Origin: a bacterium
GTDB lineage: Bacteria > Patescibacteriota > Patescibacteriia > UBA9934 > GWF2-40-263
Reading direction: 5' to 3'
DNA length: 42,673 bases
Assembly (NCBI GenBank): GCA_021789915.1
Contig: JAJYIV010000007.1
Span: 1-42,673, forward strand
The position numbers and the translations under genes were made by a program. Shown here one piece after another: positions 40,979-42,673 of the stretch. Every line of letters starts with the position of its first letter. The stretch's first letter is position 1. The notes below the pieces were generated by a model. That model searched no databases, was not told where the DNA came from, and worked only from the letters and a program-made list of their open reading frames with translations.

Positions 40979-42288
40979 TTCCTCACTTCCTTTCCTGTGG
41001 CCACGGGGGCCGCGTGGGAGGTTTCCGTGTTCGCGGCGTCCGCGACGCCCTTGACGATAGTTCCAACGCTGACCACCGCCGCCAGAATGGCCACAATGAC
41101 CAGCACGACGCCCGCGGCGATGAAACGCCGCAGCCAGGGGCTGTGCTTCTTCGGCTCCGGCGCGGCCTTCTTGCTCCCGCGCAGTTTTTCCAACGCCTCC
41201 ATAACGTGCGTCGGAATGCTCTTGCGCCCTTCCCCGACCACGAAGATGAGCCGCGTGATGGCCTCCACGTCGTCGGGATCGAGGCGCTCGGGCATGTCGA
41301 GCTCGAGAAAATCCGTATCCGGCATGACAGGACCGATCGTCAACCCGGCCCTTCCGGCGTACTTGCGCGCCAGGCGGTACGAGGTGTCGGTCCACTGTAG
41401 AACCGGCACGGTCTTCAGCTCGTCGCCGAGGTCGGTGACCGCGAGCGACGCGGCGTACACGCCGGCGAGCCACCGCCCGAACATGCCGACCCTCTCGGCC
41501 CAGTCCGGAACGGGCTGGGCCTTCTCCACCGGAGCCGGTTGGCCCGCGGTGTCGTGCTCCGTGTCGGCCATCTCGGCCTCCTTCTGTTTGGCCTTCTCGG
41601 CGGCCTTGGTGTAGGGCTGGCACTTCGGGCATTCCTCGTACCCTATCTGCTGAGCCAGCTCCAGGGCAAACCTCTCGGCCGGAAAGGCCTCGGCGTCGGC
41701 CAACTTGACACTGGCGCGCGGACCACGGTCCTTTCCGCCCTTGCCGCCCTCCTCTCTGAGGAGCGTCGGCTTGTGGGCATTGTCCCACGCGTCTTTTGCC
41801 GTCCGGAAGGCGAGACACATGACGGTCTCGCCCTGCATTCGGTGGACGTGGTTGGCCGCGTCGCCAGGCATGGCCCGGCTGCGGACAACCTCGTTGCGCG
41901 GTGTCCCCGCACCCGAGGGTATGGCGGTCTTGGTTCCGCCGATCGACGAACGATCGCCGCCGTGATGCGCCCATTCGGCGAATGCGTCGACGATTCCCGA
42001 GACGCCGTCTTGACCGGCCGTGGCCAAATAGTTTGCCACAACGTCCAGAGTGACGGACTTCTTTCCGGCCAAACGCTTCGCCTCGAAAATGGCAAATCGC
42101 ACAAAGTGGCCGAGAATGTCGCCCCCAACCTTCAGGCCGAGCTCTGGTACCGCCTTCGCCTTGGCGTAGACGGCGTCGAGCAAAGGCGAATGACTTGCCT
42201 CGAGGTGATTCCGCACCCCGATCTCAAATGCCTCGCGCGTCGCATCCGAAAGGATGGACGAAACGCCAACTCCTCCCGATCCTGCCAT
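40975..42288 (-). CDS. Membrane-anchored protein of unknown function, first gene of the operon
   Basis: A 437-residue protein. The main part is soluble, with a CxxC pair (EECPKCQPY) that may bind zinc, and a charged linker (KAAEKAKQKEAEMAD). A membrane helix lies near the C-terminus (FIAAGVVLVIVAILAAVVSV), so the bulk is probably cytoplasmic. The start is ATG 42288 with GAAGGAG 6 nt upstream; the frame is open further but this start is the supported one. A consensus promoter lies about 100 bp upstream. No family is recognised. Confidence 0.72.
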   Translation of the reverse strand: MAGSGGVGVSSILSDATREAFEIGVRNHLEASHSPLLDAVYAKAKAVPELGLKVGGDILGHFVRFAIFEAKRLAGKKSVTLDVVANYLATAGQDGVSGIVDAFAEWAHHGGDRSSIGGTKTAIPSGAGTPRNEVVRSRAMPGDAANHVHRMQGETVMCLAFRTAKDAWDNAHKPTLLREEGGKGGKDRGPRASVKLADAEAFPAERFALELAQQIGYEECPKCQPYTKAAEKAKQKEAEMADTEHDTAGQPAPVEKAQPVPDWAERVGMFGRWLAGVYAASLAVTDLGDELKTVPVLQWTDTSYRLARKYAGRAGLTIGPVMPDTDFLELDMPERLDPDDVEAITRLIFVVGEGRKSIPTHVMEALEKLRGSKKAAPEPKKHSPWLRRFIAAGVVLVIVAILAAVVSVGTIVKGVADAANTETSHAAPVATGKEVRK

Positions 42289-42389
42289 CCCATGCTCCTT
42301 CTCGTCTTCCGACGATGAAAAAATCTCTCGGTTATGAATGTCCGAATCGACCTGGAAATCCGCTTGTGCGGACCTACGGTCGACGTACG

Positions 42390-42418
42390 TAAATACCATG
42401 TTTTGCGGCTTTTGTCAA
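42390..42418 (-). promoter_or_regulatory. Consensus sigma-70 promoter, minus strand
   Basis: TTGACA (42413-42418) and TATTTA (42390-42395) with 17-bp spacing drive the three-gene operon starting at 42288. The -35 overlaps the last codons of the partial reductase gene upstream. Confidence 0.75.
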
Positions 42419-42673
42419 CCGCCGCCTCCTCCGATTTCTTCCGTCAGAAAGGCGCGGTCGGCATTCCGATTCACAAGCGTCGCTCCGACCAGCTTCCCCC
42501 GGCGGATGAAGCGCTGCCGGACGCCGCCGTCCTGGACGGATCCGTCCACTTCGATACGTTCCGCGGCGGCCCGATCCGTGTCGCCTATGAAAATCACCTC
42601 GATTCCAGCAACATTCATCGCATATGACGTGACCAATCGATACGCTTCGTGCCCGCCCGCCAGGTAGATCGGA
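42415..42673 (-). CDS. FAD-dependent reductase, C-terminal part (partial)
   Basis: Only the last 85 residues are in the window; the 5' end lies beyond the right edge. The frame runs open to the edge. The visible part has a beta-rich reductase C-terminal domain, with GIEVIFIGDTDRAAAERI followed by GKLVGATLVN, resembling the C-terminal domain of ferredoxin-NAD(P) reductases and related pyridine-nucleotide oxidoreductases. The nucleotide-binding motifs are not in the window, so the assignment is tentative. It ends in a run of glycines. Confidence 0.55.
   Translation of the reverse strand, partial: PIYLAGGHEAYRLVTSYAMNVAGIEVIFIGDTDRAAAERIEVDGSVQDGGVRQRFIRRGKLVGATLVNRNADRAFLTEEIGGGGG

Overview
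The window looks like a GC-rich member of the Candidate Phyla Radiation (Patescibacteria), perhaps a Parcubacteria-group lineage. This is an inference from three things: a tandem array of eight short two-helix pilin-like (TrbC/VirB2-type) secreted proteins, very compact gene packing, and start codons preceded by U (TATG) instead of a Shine-Dalgarno sequence. UGA, UAA and UAG all serve as stops, so the UGA-to-glycine code of Gracilibacteria is not in use.

Layout. 0.1-2.3 kb: a polymerase/ligase-type membrane protein for surface glycans and two small unknown genes. 2.3-7.8 kb: a rhodanese divergent from a cytochrome bo3-type quinol oxidase operon, cyoA (broken by one in-frame amber codon), cyoB, cyoC and cyoD, followed by a heme O synthase gene, cyoE, whose product carries an extra C-terminal MliC-like (lysozyme-inhibitor) domain. 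7.8-9.4 kb: an unknown small gene and an IS630-family element. 9.5-29.2 kb: an accessory region bounded by two 102-bp homologous segments that look like structured RNA plus terminator. It holds a predicted zinc protease, a compact RiPP (TOMM/azoline-type) operon with a fused SagB-YcaO enzyme and a 40-residue peptide gene, a divergent regulator-like gene, two beta-class DNA methyltransferases and a terminase-small-subunit-like gene (phage remnant), a GIY-YIG/DUF4357 gene cut by a complete IS3-family element, a Fic protein, a type I restriction-modification operon with an unknown membrane protein embedded in it, a ParB-like unknown, and a large serine recombinase next to tRNA-Ser(CGA). 29.6-38.3 kb: a transporter, two methyltransferase-like genes, galU, a solute-binding lipoprotein and the pilin-like array. 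38.3-42.7 kb: minus-strand genes with consensus promoters and mostly Shine-Dalgarno-led starts, encoding secreted or membrane proteins I do not recognise, and the end of a flavin-dependent reductase.

How it fits together. The left part suggests respiration with oxygen as acceptor, although cyoA is interrupted and CyoB lacks the K-channel lysine. The middle is a defence and mobile-element island. The strongest candidate for an undescribed system is the two-gene RiPP operon. The right part builds the cell surface: galU for sugar nucleotides, the pilin-like array for a fibre or secretion system. The last 4 kb use different translation signals from the rest and may be foreign or a chimeric join.
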